From contig NZ_WEZG01000007.1 of assembly GCF_009176975.1 (NCBI RefSeq), positions 62,001 to 126,000 on the forward strand: a stretch of 64,000 nt of DNA, read 5' to 3'. The position numbers and the translations under genes were made by a program. Shown here piece by piece: positions 15,113 through 23,462 of the stretch; within the stretch, counting starts at the first letter, position 1, and every line of letters begins with the position of its first letter. Source of the stretch: Aureimonas psammosilenae. Lineage in GTDB: Bacteria > Pseudomonadota > Alphaproteobacteria > Rhizobiales > Rhizobiaceae. Below the pieces are notes generated by a model, which saw only the letters and a program-made list of their open reading frames with translations, had not been told where the DNA came from and ran no database searches.

Positions 15113-15988
15113 TCAGCGCCCTTCCTCGAAGAAGCGCAGGCTTTGCGCGGTTTCTTCCGGGATCGACGATGTATGATCGCCGGGCACGATGCCATGGCGG
15201 ACATCCAAGCCTTTCGCCTTTGCCCGATCGGCGGTCAGCCGGATCGCGTCCTCGCTGCGCGTTTCGGCCGAGCCGTGCAGCATCAGGACCGGGCATTTGA
15301 AGCTTTGCGCGAAGCATAGAGCCGAGCGCAGTTCGAACTCCTGCGGGTCGCTCGCATCGAACCGGATGTCTTCGGGAAAATGTCGGAAGAAGGCCCTGGC
15401 GTCGGGATTGGGCGAGAAGGCGGCCGCGGCGCGAAACAAGGGCGAGGCCAGCGCGCCGAGCAAGGTCAGCGTGCCGCCGACGCTGTGGCCGGCAAGAAAA
15501 ACCCTGGCCGGGTCGACGCCAGGAAGCCTCGCCAAGACGTTTGCGGCGGCGATCACGTCGTCGGTCTCCTCATAAAAGCCGGAAAAGAAGCCGGGCTGGC
15601 CGTTTTCGGCCCGAAGCGCCGGCATCATCGCGATATAGCCGGCGTCCCGATAGGGTCGCGTCAGATCCCAATGTCCGTGCCAGAGCGCGTTGCCGCCGTG
15701 CAGGAACAGAACGGCCGGCCGGTCGGCTCGTCCACGCTCGGCTTCCTCGGAAACCCAGGCCGCAAGTTCCAGATCGCCCGAGCGGTAGTCGATCCGCCGC
15801 GCATCCCCCGGCGGCGTCAGGTTGTCGCCCTTGTCCGGCGCCGGTCCCTGACGAAGAAGCTTCGTTCGAAACGCGGACCGCGCGACGGCATAATCCTCGG
15901 CGATCAACGGCGGATCGGTCGCCGCGCCGGATGCGGTGCCGGACATCACTGCGCAGGCGGAGGCGGCAAGAAAGGTGCGACGGTTCAT
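15113..15988 (-). CDS. Exported alpha/beta hydrolase
   Basis: A 291-residue enzyme with a Tat-type leader (MNRRTFLAASACAVMSGTAS). The alpha/beta-hydrolase signs are the oxyanion text AVLFLHGGNALWHGHWD near residues 92-108, nucleophile elbow AGHSVGGTL near residue 168, and the late His block GIVPGDHTSS near 262-271. It resembles dienelactone hydrolase or prolyl-oligopeptidase-like esterases; the substrate is unknown. It faces the diguanylate cyclase gene divergently with about 220 bases between them. Confidence 0.85.
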   Translation of the reverse strand: MNRRTFLAASACAVMSGTASGAATDPPLIAEDYAVARSAFRTKLLRQGPAPDKGDNLTPPGDARRIDYRSGDLELAAWVSEEAERGRADRPAVLFLHGGNALWHGHWDLTRPYRDAGYIAMMPALRAENGQPGFFSGFYEETDDVIAAANVLARLPGVDPARVFLAGHSVGGTLTLLGALASPLFRAAAAFSPNPDARAFFRHFPEDIRFDASDPQEFELRSALCFAQSFKCPVLMLHGSAETRSEDAIRLTADRAKAKGLDVRHGIVPGDHTSSIPEETAQSLRFFEEGR

Positions 15989-16209
15989 GCCCCATCATTG
16001 GCGCGGCGTTATGGCGGCAAAAAGGGCGGGCGCTTGGATGAATGGGTGTGGGTTTTTCCCCTCTTTTCTCGATGGCTTCCGATGGGACTGCGAAAGACTA
16101 ACCGCCTACGGAATATGCTTGGCCGTCTCAACAGTCCTTAAAGCCACTGAGCTTACTCCCTGTCGGCACGAGCGACGGGTTCGCGTTCCTACCGAAAGGC
16201 CACGACACG

Positions 16210-17340
16210 ATGGGCGAGAGTTTCGCCTGGACGATTCCCTTGATCCATTTCGGATTCGGGGTGCTATTCCTGGCAGCGAACCGCGCGGGAGCCGCTCGGG
16301 AAGCGCGGCTCTGGGGCATCGGTTTCCTTCTCAGCGGCGCTGCCTTCGCGTTGCCGATGGCCGAGGCCTTGGTTCCCGTCGAAGCCGTCGCCGTCAGCGC
16401 CGATATTCTCTTCGCCCTTTCGTTCTACTTCTTCAGCGGCGCGCTTCTGGCGCGTTACGTCAAGCCCCGCCTGATCGGGCCGCGCCTTGCGCTCCTCGGT
16501 TTTGCCGTTGCCGCGTCGCTCGCGGCGGTTCTGGTGATCGGCAGCCTGGCGGTGGAACTCGTCCTGTCGGACGTCACCTGCGCGGCGCAACTCATCCTCG
16601 CTTTGGTTGTCGCGCGTTGGCCCAGACCATGGCTCGATCGGGTCTTGGTCCTTCTGTCCTGGCTGGTGGTCATCGAGAATCTCGTGCGGACCGCGAGCAT
16701 CCCCGTCACGGCTGCAGGCGCGACTTTCTCGACCTTTTCCCAGACGGTCTACGGCTATGTGATGCTCGCCTCCGGCATCGTCGGCGGCATCGCGTTCGCG
16801 TCATGCGCGCTGATCGCCGTCATGACCGACGTCATCGCGAACCATCGCCGCGACGCGCTGATCGATCCCCTGACGGGCCTGTTCAATCGCCGCGGCCTCG
16901 ATGCCGTTGCGGCGCAAGGGCGCGCGGAGCGCACGGACGGGATCGTGATCTGCGATCTCGACCGTTTCAAGCGGGTGAACGACACCTGGGGTCATGCGGT
17001 CGGCGACCGGGTGCTGGTCGCCTTGTCGGACCTCATCCGCGCGGCGCTGCCGCCGGGCAGCGTCGCCGCGCGCACCGGCGGGGAGGAGTTCGTGTTGTAT
17101 CTGCCGGGATACGATCTCGCTCGCACCAGAATGGTCGCCGAACGCCTTCGCGACGCCATGTCGGTCTTCGAATGGTCGCGAACGGGCATCGAGGGCCGCC
17201 AAACCGCGAGCTTCGGGCTGGCCGTCCGCACCAGCCGGCAGAGCGACGAGTTCGAGAGCGCGTTGCGCCGGGCCGACATTCACCTTTACGAAGCCAAGCG
17301 ACGCGGACGCGACCAGATTCAAGGATTCGCGCCGGTATAG
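16210..17340 (+). CDS. Membrane diguanylate cyclase (GGEEF)
   Basis: A 376-residue protein. The first ~200 residues are six or seven hydrophobic helices (for example PLIHFGFGVLFLAANRAG). A GGDEF domain follows from about residue 215 with DALIDPLTGLFNRRGLDAV, VICDLDRFKRVNDTWGHAVG and the catalytic RTGGEEFVLYLPG near residues 286-298. It makes cyclic di-GMP from two GTP at the membrane. The inhibitory I-site (RxxD ahead of GGEEF) is replaced by PPGS, so product inhibition is probably absent. Confidence 0.93.
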   Translation: MGESFAWTIPLIHFGFGVLFLAANRAGAAREARLWGIGFLLSGAAFALPMAEALVPVEAVAVSADILFALSFYFFSGALLARYVKPRLIGPRLALLGFAVAASLAAVLVIGSLAVELVLSDVTCAAQLILALVVARWPRPWLDRVLVLLSWLVVIENLVRTASIPVTAAGATFSTFSQTVYGYVMLASGIVGGIAFASCALIAVMTDVIANHRRDALIDPLTGLFNRRGLDAVAAQGRAERTDGIVICDLDRFKRVNDTWGHAVGDRVLVALSDLIRAALPPGSVAARTGGEEFVLYLPGYDLARTRMVAERLRDAMSVFEWSRTGIEGRQTASFGLAVRTSRQSDEFESALRRADIHLYEAKRRGRDQIQGFAPV

Positions 17341-17391
17341 GTTTTCGCGCGCCGCCCGGCAGCGAGTGATACGAAAAGGAGGATCGAAACG

Positions 17392-17613
17392 ATGCGCCGA
17401 CCCACGAACCCGCGCGATGCCGCCGAAGCCGCCTTCCGCAAGGCGACCGTCCCTCAACGCACGCCCGATCCGCAGCCGGCTGCCGTGCCGGGCGTCAAGG
17501 AGATGGTGTCGCTCAGGATCGACCAGGACGTTCTGCACCACTTCCAGGAGGACGGTCCCGGCTGGCAGGACAGGATCAACGCTGCGCTTCGCAAGGCCGC
17601 CGGCCTTTCCTGA
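17392..17613 (+). CDS. BrnA-type antitoxin domain protein, no toxin partner
   Basis: A 73-residue protein. The C-terminal half carries the BrnA signature MVSLRIDQDVLHHFQEDGPG followed by WQDRINAALRKA, a ribbon-helix-helix-like DNA-binding fold. The first 38 residues are Pro-rich and not conserved. The gene has a strong ribosome binding site (AAAAGGAGGATCG). No BrnT toxin precedes it: the gene upstream is the diguanylate cyclase. It is therefore an orphan antitoxin or an independent repressor. Confidence 0.8.
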   Translation: MRRPTNPRDAAEAAFRKATVPQRTPDPQPAAVPGVKEMVSLRIDQDVLHHFQEDGPGWQDRINAALRKAAGLS

Positions 17614-17669
17614 ACTCGTCCGGCGCGCGATTGGTCGCGCCGCCGGCAGGGATCGCCGCGCTAGATGCT

Positions 17670-17689
17670 GCTCCTCGCATATGAGGAGC
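17670..17689 (+). promoter_or_regulatory. Hairpin covering the ribosome binding site of the AarF gene
   Basis: GCTCCTC (17670-17676) pairs perfectly with GAGGAGC (17683-17689) around a GCATAT loop. GAGGAG is the ribosome binding site for the GTG start at 17695. The stem would block translation until opened, for example by heat or a factor. Regulation is inferred from structure only. Confidence 0.5.
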
Positions 17690-17694
17690 GTCAC

Positions 17695-19047
17695 GTGCCG
17701 AGCCGTCCACCTTTTCCGCCTCGCGGCCTTCCCGTCCCGAGCGGCCGCTTGTCGCGTTTGGCGCGCTTCGGCGGCATGGCGGGAGGCGTCGCGGGCGGCG
17801 TTCTCATGGAAGGCGCGCGGCGGCTTGCACAAGGGAAACGTCCGCGCCTCGGCGATCTTCTTTTGACGCCCGGCAACGTGTCGAAGGTCACCAATCGCCT
17901 TGCCGAAATGCGCGGCGCGGCGATGAAGGTCGGCCAGCTTCTGTCCATGGATGCCGGCGATGTGCTGCCGGCGGAACTTGCCGAGATCTTGGGGCGTCTG
18001 CGCGCCGATGCCGAACCCATGCCGAAAGCGCAGGTTCAGGCCGTTCTCGACCGGCAGTGGGGTAGGGGCTGGGAAAAGCGCTTCGACTATTTCTCCTTCC
18101 GGCCGCTCGCCGCCGCCTCCATCGGGCAGGTGCACCGCGCCCAGACAACCGACGGCCGCGATCTTGCGGTGAAGGTGCAGTATCCCGGCGTGCGGCAGAG
18201 CATCGACAGCGACGTCGACAACGTCGCGACGCTTCTGCGCATCGTGAACATCGTGCCGCCCGGCCTCGACGTGGCCCCGCTTCTGGCGGAGGGCAAACGG
18301 CAGTTGCACGAGGAAGCGGACTACGAGCGGGAAGGCCGATACCTGCGCCGGTTCGGCGAACTCCTAGTGGAGGACCCCGCCTTCATCGTTCCGGCGATGC
18401 ACGACGATCTGACGACGCCGGACGTCCTCGCCATGAGTTTCGTGAAGAGCCGGCCGATCGAGGAACTGGGGCAAGCGCCGCAGGAAGAGCGCGACCGTAT
18501 CGCCACGAGGCTCATCGATCTGGCCTTCCGCGAACTCTTCCGCTTTCACCTGATGCAGACCGATCCCAATCTCGCGAACTACCGCTATGAGCCGGAAAGC
18601 GGCAAGATCGTGCTTCTCGACTTCGGGGCGACACGCGCCTTCTCGCCGGAGCTCGGCCAGCTTTATCGCCGTTTGACGGAGGCTGCCATTCGGGGCGATG
18701 CCGCCGGGGCCGAGGCCGAAATGACCGCCATCGGCTATTTCGATGGAGCGACCGCGCCCGATATCCGCGAGGCCGTGATCTCGATGTTCATGATGGGGAC
18801 GGAGGGATTGCGCACCGGCGGCATCTACGATTTCACTGATACAGCGATGCTGGACGAGTTGCGGACGCGCGCGGAGACGCTGGCGGCGGACCGCGCCGTC
18901 CTGCCGCTTCCGCCGATCGACGCTTTGTTTCTTCAGCGCAAGTTCGGCGGGCTCTACCTCCTCGCGCGCCGTTTGCGCGCCAGGGTCGATGTCGGGACGC
19001 TGATCGCGGGTCTCGACGAGAATGCCCCCGGCGGCATCCGCCGCTGA
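17695..19047 (+). CDS. AarF/ABC1/UbiB-family atypical kinase
   Basis: A 450-residue member of the ABC1/ADCK family, linked in other organisms to ubiquinone synthesis or lipid handling. Diagnostic blocks are the KxGQ motif AAMKVGQLLSMDAGDVLP, AAASIGQVHRA, the lysine strand DLAVKVQYPGV, a loop DPNLANY in the place of the usual DPHPGN, and the metal motif IVLLDFGATR. The start at 17695 (GTG) is chosen because GAGGAG lies eight bases upstream; an in-frame ATG at 17665 would begin inside the hairpin. It stands alone, not in a ubi operon. Confidence 0.88.
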   Translation: MPSRPPFPPRGLPVPSGRLSRLARFGGMAGGVAGGVLMEGARRLAQGKRPRLGDLLLTPGNVSKVTNRLAEMRGAAMKVGQLLSMDAGDVLPAELAEILGRLRADAEPMPKAQVQAVLDRQWGRGWEKRFDYFSFRPLAAASIGQVHRAQTTDGRDLAVKVQYPGVRQSIDSDVDNVATLLRIVNIVPPGLDVAPLLAEGKRQLHEEADYEREGRYLRRFGELLVEDPAFIVPAMHDDLTTPDVLAMSFVKSRPIEELGQAPQEERDRIATRLIDLAFRELFRFHLMQTDPNLANYRYEPESGKIVLLDFGATRAFSPELGQLYRRLTEAAIRGDAAGAEAEMTAIGYFDGATAPDIREAVISMFMMGTEGLRTGGIYDFTDTAMLDELRTRAETLAADRAVLPLPPIDALFLQRKFGGLYLLARRLRARVDVGTLIAGLDENAPGGIRR

Positions 19048-19065
19048 GGGCTTGTTTGAAGCGGA

Positions 19066-19254
19066 TCAGGCGAAGTCGTTGGCGACCGCGTCGTTCGGTT
19101 CGACATCGCTCGGCAGCGGATCGCCGGAGGGTTCGGGCAGATCGGATCCGATCCCATCGTCTTCCATGGGCTCGCCGACGAGATCGTCGTCGAACTCCTC
19201 GTCGGGGATCGGCTCCTGTGCGTCGGCATCGGGCAGTGTCGGCAGGTTCGACAT
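19066..19254 (-). CDS. Small acidic protein (62 aa), probable general stress gene
   Basis: A 62-residue, extremely acidic protein starting MSNLPTLPDADAQEPIPDEE. It has a strong ribosome binding site (GGAG six bases from the ATG) and a GGAAC-N17-CTTA promoter-like element just upstream. It resembles in start (MSN-I/L-PT) and in promoter layout the 52-residue gene at 23274-23432. No domain is recognised. Confidence 0.65.
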   Translation of the reverse strand: MSNLPTLPDADAQEPIPDEEFDDDLVGEPMEDDGIGSDLPEPSGDPLPSDVEPNDAVANDFA

Positions 19255-19280
19255 GAAATCCTCCACATCTCGATAGAGGC

Positions 19281-19307
19281 TTAAGCGGTCGCGCGTGGCC
19301 CGGTTCC
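19281..19307 (-). promoter_or_regulatory. GGAAC-N17-CTTA, EcfG-like stress promoter
   Basis: On the minus strand GGAAC (19307-19303) is followed after 17 bases by CTTAA (19285-19281). The -10 ends 27 bases before the ATG at 19254. This is near the alphaproteobacterial general-stress sigma (EcfG) consensus GGAAC-N16/17-CGTT. The same arrangement precedes the gene at 23432. Confidence 0.5.
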
Positions 19308-19361
19308 TTGTTGTTTCGTCGCCCTGCCACTTGGCCGCACCGGCAGGCAAGCTTGCCGCGC

Positions 19362-19997
19362 CTATTCGGCTTCGGGAGTTGCCGTCGGACCGGTGCGAAG
19401 GGCGGCGCGGATCGAAACGAGATCCACGCCGATGATCGGCTTCGGTATCTTGAAATCTTCCGGCCGGCCCGCGCCCGCGATGCTGGTGGTGCCGGCGCCG
19501 GCGGTTGAGGAGCCGCCGCCGATGGAGGATGCGCCGGTGCCCGACAGCGTGTTGGGGCTTCCCGATGTCGCGATGGTGCCGGCATTCACCGAATTGACGT
19601 TGGTTTGACCGGCGGTGGCTTCGGCCTGCGTGGTGGAGGATGTGTCGCCGCCTTCGCGCCCTCCGGCGGTGTTGGGACCGAGGTCCCAGGTGTTTTCCTG
19701 GGCAAGGCCCGCTTCCCCAGGGTTCGCACTGCCGCCACCCGTCAGTGCGCGCGCGCCGGACGTCACGGGCGCTTCCACGGGCGACGCCGTTGTTTGAACG
19801 CCGCCGGCTGCACCGCCAACCGCGGCTGCGCCGCCGGAAGCCGCGCCACCTGCGGACGCCCCTCCCGCGGACGAGCCGCCGGCCGCCGATTGAGCGGAGG
19901 CGGGTCCGACGGCGAGGGGCGTAACGCAAAGGCCCGCTGCGACCAGCGCGCTGGCGACGAAGCAATTCGACGCAATGAATCTACGGCGATATTCCAT
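19362..19997 (-). CDS. Secreted Gly/Ala-rich protein with 'NVNSVN' C-terminal motif
   Basis: A 211-residue exported protein. A signal peptide (cleavage after about VGPASAQS) precedes a low-complexity Gly/Ala/Ser region. The C-terminal part is distinctive: ATAGQTNVNSVNAGTIATSG, then PNTLSGTGASSIGG, then GAGRPEDFKIPKPIIGVDLV. The same C-terminal text occurs in the gene at 43291 and in weaker form at 44077. The start at 19997 is chosen because GGGAGG lies five bases ahead. The family is not one I recognise; function unknown. Confidence 0.75.
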   Translation of the reverse strand: MEYRRRFIASNCFVASALVAAGLCVTPLAVGPASAQSAAGGSSAGGASAGGAASGGAAAVGGAAGGVQTTASPVEAPVTSGARALTGGGSANPGEAGLAQENTWDLGPNTAGGREGGDTSSTTQAEATAGQTNVNSVNAGTIATSGSPNTLSGTGASSIGGGSSTAGAGTTSIAGAGRPEDFKIPKPIIGVDLVSIRAALRTGPTATPEAE

Positions 19998-20343
19998 GGA
20001 GCCTCCCAAATTTCTTGGTTTCTATTGGAGGCAGATACGGAGATCGGTCCGTTTCAGCTTCATTCTTGGATGAGTAAAGATGATTAGCTAGCGGATGGGC
20101 GGTGAATCATTATCGGAAACTCGAGAAGATGCGCCGAAAGAGCTAGATCAACCGATGAGTTCTCGACTAGATTCTTGCCGAGAGCGCTGGATCAGCCGTC
20201 AATCCATGATCTTGTCGGCGCCGATCGCTTCTTTCCTTCTTCGACGGAAGTTTCGGACGAACCTCTCACGGGAGGGTCACATATGGCGGATAAGAGCGGA
20301 AACGGATAAGCCGCCCCGAACCCTTCTTCGCGAGTTTCTTTGA
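19998..20343. other. Divergent intergenic region, nothing recognised
   Basis: This 346-base gap lies between the minus-strand secreted-protein gene and the plus-strand HAD phosphatase, so it should contain both promoters. It is less GC-rich than its surroundings. I see no convincing -35/-10 pair, hairpin or small gene; the open frame at 20095-20343 has no ribosome binding site or protein-like sequence. Confidence 0.4.
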
Positions 20344-21006
20344 ATGACAAGCCATCACGGTCGAACCTTCGGCGCCTTTCTGTTCGACATGGACGGAACG
20401 GTGGTCAATTCGCTGGCGGTGGTGAACCGCGTATGGGCGGAATGGGCGGTGAAGCACGGCGTCGAGGTGGAGTGGTTCCTGCGCACCATGCATGGCATGC
20501 GCGCGGTGGAGAACATCCGTCGCCTCGCGCTGCCGGGGATCGACATCGAGCGGGAAGTGGAAGACGTCACGATCGCCGAGCTTGCGGATGTGAACGGCAT
20601 TCTCGCAATCGAAGGCGCGCTCGATTTCCTGTCCGCGCTTCCGCCCGAGCGTTGGGCGATCGTGACGTCCGCCACGCGTGAACTCGCGACCCGCCGCCTT
20701 CGGGCCGCCGGCCTGCCGCTGCCGGCGGTGCTGGTCACGGCGGACGACGTGGAGCGCGGCAAGCCGGCCCCCGACTGCTTCCTCCTCGCCGCCGAACGTC
20801 TCGGCGTCCCGATCGCCGAATGCCTCGTCTTCGAGGACGCGCCGGCGGGCATCGAGGCCGCCGAAGCGGCCGGCGCGGCGGTCATGGTCGTGACCGCCGC
20901 CCACGCGCACCCGTTCGAGACGGCGCATCCGAGCATTCCCGATTATGCGCTTCTTCTTCCCTCGCATGACGGCGAAGCGGGCCTCAGGATCGCCGACGCC
21001 GCCTGA
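20344..21006 (+). CDS. HAD-superfamily phosphatase (sugar- or glycerol-phosphatase type)
   Basis: A 220-residue HAD subfamily IA enzyme. The four motifs are FLFDMDGTVVNSLAVVNRVW (motif I, nucleophile Asp), IVTSAT (motif II), GKPAPDCFLLAAERLGV (motif III Lys) and LVFEDAPAGIEAAEAAGA (motif IV). The cap region with AEWAVKHGVEVEWFLRTMHG resembles phosphatases of 2-deoxyglucose-6-phosphate or glycerol-3-phosphate type. The exact substrate cannot be read from sequence. It stands alone. Confidence 0.88.
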   Translation: MTSHHGRTFGAFLFDMDGTVVNSLAVVNRVWAEWAVKHGVEVEWFLRTMHGMRAVENIRRLALPGIDIEREVEDVTIAELADVNGILAIEGALDFLSALPPERWAIVTSATRELATRRLRAAGLPLPAVLVTADDVERGKPAPDCFLLAAERLGVPIAECLVFEDAPAGIEAAEAAGAAVMVVTAAHAHPFETAHPSIPDYALLLPSHDGEAGLRIADAA

Positions 21007-21117
21007 GGCGGCGGGCCTCAGCCGTCGTCCGGTTCGAGGCGGAAAAAAGGCATTCGAAAAGCCGCGGGCAAGGCAGTGGCGTTAGGGTCGGCCCAACATC
21101 CCGCGAGGTTTTTTCCC

Positions 21118-21522
21118 ATGCGCCATCCTCCGATGTCCGCCGTCACGGCGCGACGCCTGCTGACCGTTGCGAGCGTGTCGATGCTTGCTCTGGCGCTCAG
21201 CGCCCCGGTTCGCGCCGAAGGGGATGCCGACCTCGATCTGAAGCCGGCGGACTTCTCGCCCGACGAGACCGTGGCGATCCGCGTCGACGACCTGCATCCG
21301 GGCGAAACGGGAACCGAGATCGCGGTGACGGTCGCCAACCGCACCGACCATGCCGTGACGGCTTCGGTGGAATGCAGCCTCTTCGATGCGGAGCGCGAAA
21401 GCTTAGGCACCGCGACGGGGAGAACGGCTGCGATAGGGGCCGGCGAAAGCGCTTCGCTCGTCGTGATCGCCGAGGCCGACGGGGCCAAACGCGCTTACTG
21501 CCAGGTCCACCGGACCCCCTGA
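21118..21522 (+). CDS. Periplasmic protein of unknown function
   Basis: A 134-residue protein with a signal peptide (hydrophobic LLTVASVSMLALALSAPVRA, cleavage before EGD). The mature part is acidic and strand-rich, with TGTEIAVTVANRTDHAVTAS, suggesting an immunoglobulin-like fold. The start at 21118 is chosen as the first ATG that gives a normal signal peptide. No family is recognised. Confidence 0.65.
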   Translation: MRHPPMSAVTARRLLTVASVSMLALALSAPVRAEGDADLDLKPADFSPDETVAIRVDDLHPGETGTEIAVTVANRTDHAVTASVECSLFDAERESLGTATGRTAAIGAGESASLVVIAEADGAKRAYCQVHRTP

Positions 21523-21640
21523 TCGAAGGCTCAGGAAGGCGCGGAAAACGAGGCGGCGGAACGAAGCGCCTGTTTCTCCGGTTTGGTGCGGGATCACGTG
21601 CAGTTTCGCGCGCGGGTTCCTGCACCACCATGAGCCGCCA

Positions 21641-23245
21641 ATGCTATCGGTAAAAGTCGGGCAGGGCGCTCTTGCGCCCTTGTCTTATGCGAAGGGAAGC
21701 GCGGGCACCGAGGGCCTCGCGGATTTCGTGCGAAGCGAGCTGAAGCAGGCGGTCGGCGAACTGGAGGCTCTGGTGGACGTCGTCTGCGACGACCCCGGCG
21801 ACCGGGCCGTACCTTTCGCATCGGATCTGGCGCGGATGCGGTCGGCCTCCGCGCATCTTGCCGGCAGCACCGCCGATCTGGAAACGCGCCTGGCGGACGA
21901 CCCCGCCGCGGAAGGCGCGCTCGACATCCGCAAGCTGCGCCACGATCTTCGAACGCCCATCACCTCCATTCTCGGCTATGGCGAACTCGTCGCCGAGGAA
22001 GCCGCCGACGACGGGCAGGCCGCGCTCGCCGGCCGGCTCGAAGAGGTCATCGCTTCCGCCCAGCGCCTCCTCCAGACACTCGACAGGCTGTCCGCCTTTC
22101 TTCCCTCGAACACGACCTCCTTGCCGGAGGCCCACCCGGCCTGCGAGGCCGGCGATGTGGTCGGCATCATTCCCGCGCCGTCCCGCAACGCCGCCCCCAA
22201 CGCGATCCACGGTCGCATCCTCGTGGTGGACGACAATCCGGCGATGCGCGACCTGATCGAGCGGCGTTTGACGCGCGAAGGGCACGAGGTGACCGTCTGC
22301 GGCAGCGGGGAGGAAGCGCTGGCGCGGGCGAGCGAGGGCGGCGTCGATCTCATCATGCTCGATCTTCTGATGCCGGGCATCGACGGCCTTGAAGTCCTGC
22401 GCCGCTTGAAGGCGGAGGCCGGCGCGACGCCCATGCCGGTGATCGTCATGTCGGCGCTGAACGAGGCGGAAGCGGCGGTGCGCTGCATCGAGGCCGGCGC
22501 CGACGACTACCTGTCGAAGCCCTTGGACGAAACGCTGCTTCGCGCCCGCATCGGCTCGTCCCTGGAGCGCAAGTTCCTGCGCGACCGCGAGCGGCAGACG
22601 CTCGAACTCCTGCGCCACGAGCAGGAGCGTTCCGAAATGCTTCTGCGCAACATCCTGCCGGGGAGCGTCGTGGAACGTCTGCGGGCGGGCGAAACCATCA
22701 TCGCCGACCAGTTCGACGACGTGACGGTGATGTTCTGCGACCTCGTCGGCTTCACGTCGCTGGCGTCGCGCCTCAAGACCGCCGAAACGCTGCAACTTCT
22801 GGAAGACATCTTCTCGCGCTTCGACGCGCTTGCCGACCGATACGGCCTTGAGAAGATCAAGACGATCGGCGACGCCTATATGGTGGTCGGCGGTATTCCG
22901 GACCCGCTCGCCGACAGCGCGGGCCGCGTTCTCGGCATGGCGAGCGAGATGGCGAGGGAGGTGCATTCCACCCTCCATGGACCCGCCCTCGACATCAGGA
23001 TCGGCGTGCATACCGGGCCGGCGGCCGGCGGCATCATCGGCACGAAGAAGTTCTTCTACGATGTCTGGGGCGACACGGTGAATACCGCGAGCCGCCTGGA
23101 AGCGGCCTGCGAGCCGGGCCGGGTCCATGTTTCCCGCCAAACGGCCGAAGCCGCTTCGCCGGCATTCTCGTTCGAAACGCGTGCCCCCATCGATCTCCCC
23201 GGAAAGGGGCTGATGCAGACTTTCTATCTCCGCGGGGCCTCGTGA
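21641..23245 (+). CDS. Hybrid adenylate cyclase: HisKA-like helix, receiver, class III cyclase
   Basis: A 534-residue soluble signalling protein. Residues 95-155 hold an H-box helix (KLRHDLRTPITSILGYGELV, His near 101) but no HATPase domain follows. A receiver domain spans about 190-310 (RILVVDDNPAMRDLIERRL; phosphoacceptor LIMLDLLMPG, Asp near 241; lysine LSKP). A class III cyclase occupies about 340-530 with metal motif VTVMFCDLVGFTSL, KIKTIGDAYMVVGG and VWGDTVNTASRLEA. The Lys of KIKTIGD favours ATP over GTP. Phosphorylation of the receiver by a partner kinase probably controls cAMP synthesis. Confidence 0.88.
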   Translation: MLSVKVGQGALAPLSYAKGSAGTEGLADFVRSELKQAVGELEALVDVVCDDPGDRAVPFASDLARMRSASAHLAGSTADLETRLADDPAAEGALDIRKLRHDLRTPITSILGYGELVAEEAADDGQAALAGRLEEVIASAQRLLQTLDRLSAFLPSNTTSLPEAHPACEAGDVVGIIPAPSRNAAPNAIHGRILVVDDNPAMRDLIERRLTREGHEVTVCGSGEEALARASEGGVDLIMLDLLMPGIDGLEVLRRLKAEAGATPMPVIVMSALNEAEAAVRCIEAGADDYLSKPLDETLLRARIGSSLERKFLRDRERQTLELLRHEQERSEMLLRNILPGSVVERLRAGETIIADQFDDVTVMFCDLVGFTSLASRLKTAETLQLLEDIFSRFDALADRYGLEKIKTIGDAYMVVGGIPDPLADSAGRVLGMASEMAREVHSTLHGPALDIRIGVHTGPAAGGIIGTKKFFYDVWGDTVNTASRLEAACEPGRVHVSRQTAEAASPAFSFETRAPIDLPGKGLMQTFYLRGAS

Positions 23246-23273
23246 AGACGGGAGGCCGGGCCTGCCTTGCCGG

Positions 23274-23432
23274 TCAGTCGATCTCGCCGCCGAGATCCTC
23301 CACCGGCTTCTCGGTTCGGTGGCTGTCCACGATCTTTTCTGCCTCCGCGGGCGAAATTTTTTCGGGCCCGTTCTCGTCCCGTTGTTCCGCGCCTTTCTGC
23401 TTGTCCTCGGGCCGTGTCGGAATGTTGCTCAT
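23274..23432 (-). CDS. Small charged protein (52 aa), probable general stress gene
   Basis: A 52-residue protein starting MSNIPTRPEDKQKGAEQRDE and ending VEDLGGEID. It has the ribosome binding site GGAGGAACC next to the ATG and a GGAAC-N17-CTTT promoter-like element 31 bases upstream. It is very hydrophilic and probably disordered. It shares its start motif and promoter type with the gene at 19066-19254. It is divergent from the ECF sigma gene, but I see no anti-sigma signature. Confidence 0.62.
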   Translation of the reverse strand: MSNIPTRPEDKQKGAEQRDENGPEKISPAEAEKIVDSHRTEKPVEDLGGEID

Positions 23433-23462
23433 GGTTCCTCCTGCCTTCCGTCGGGTGCTGGA

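Noticed and set aside
14698-15300. A 200-codon plus-strand frame covering the end of the hydrolase gene
   Set aside because: The minus-strand hydrolase has a leader and catalytic motifs, and a 33-codon gene with a strong ribosome binding site fits the plus strand better.
16801-18309. A 502-codon open frame antisense to the diguanylate cyclase, BrnA and AarF genes
   Set aside because: It covers genes with clear family motifs on the other strand and shows no domain of its own.
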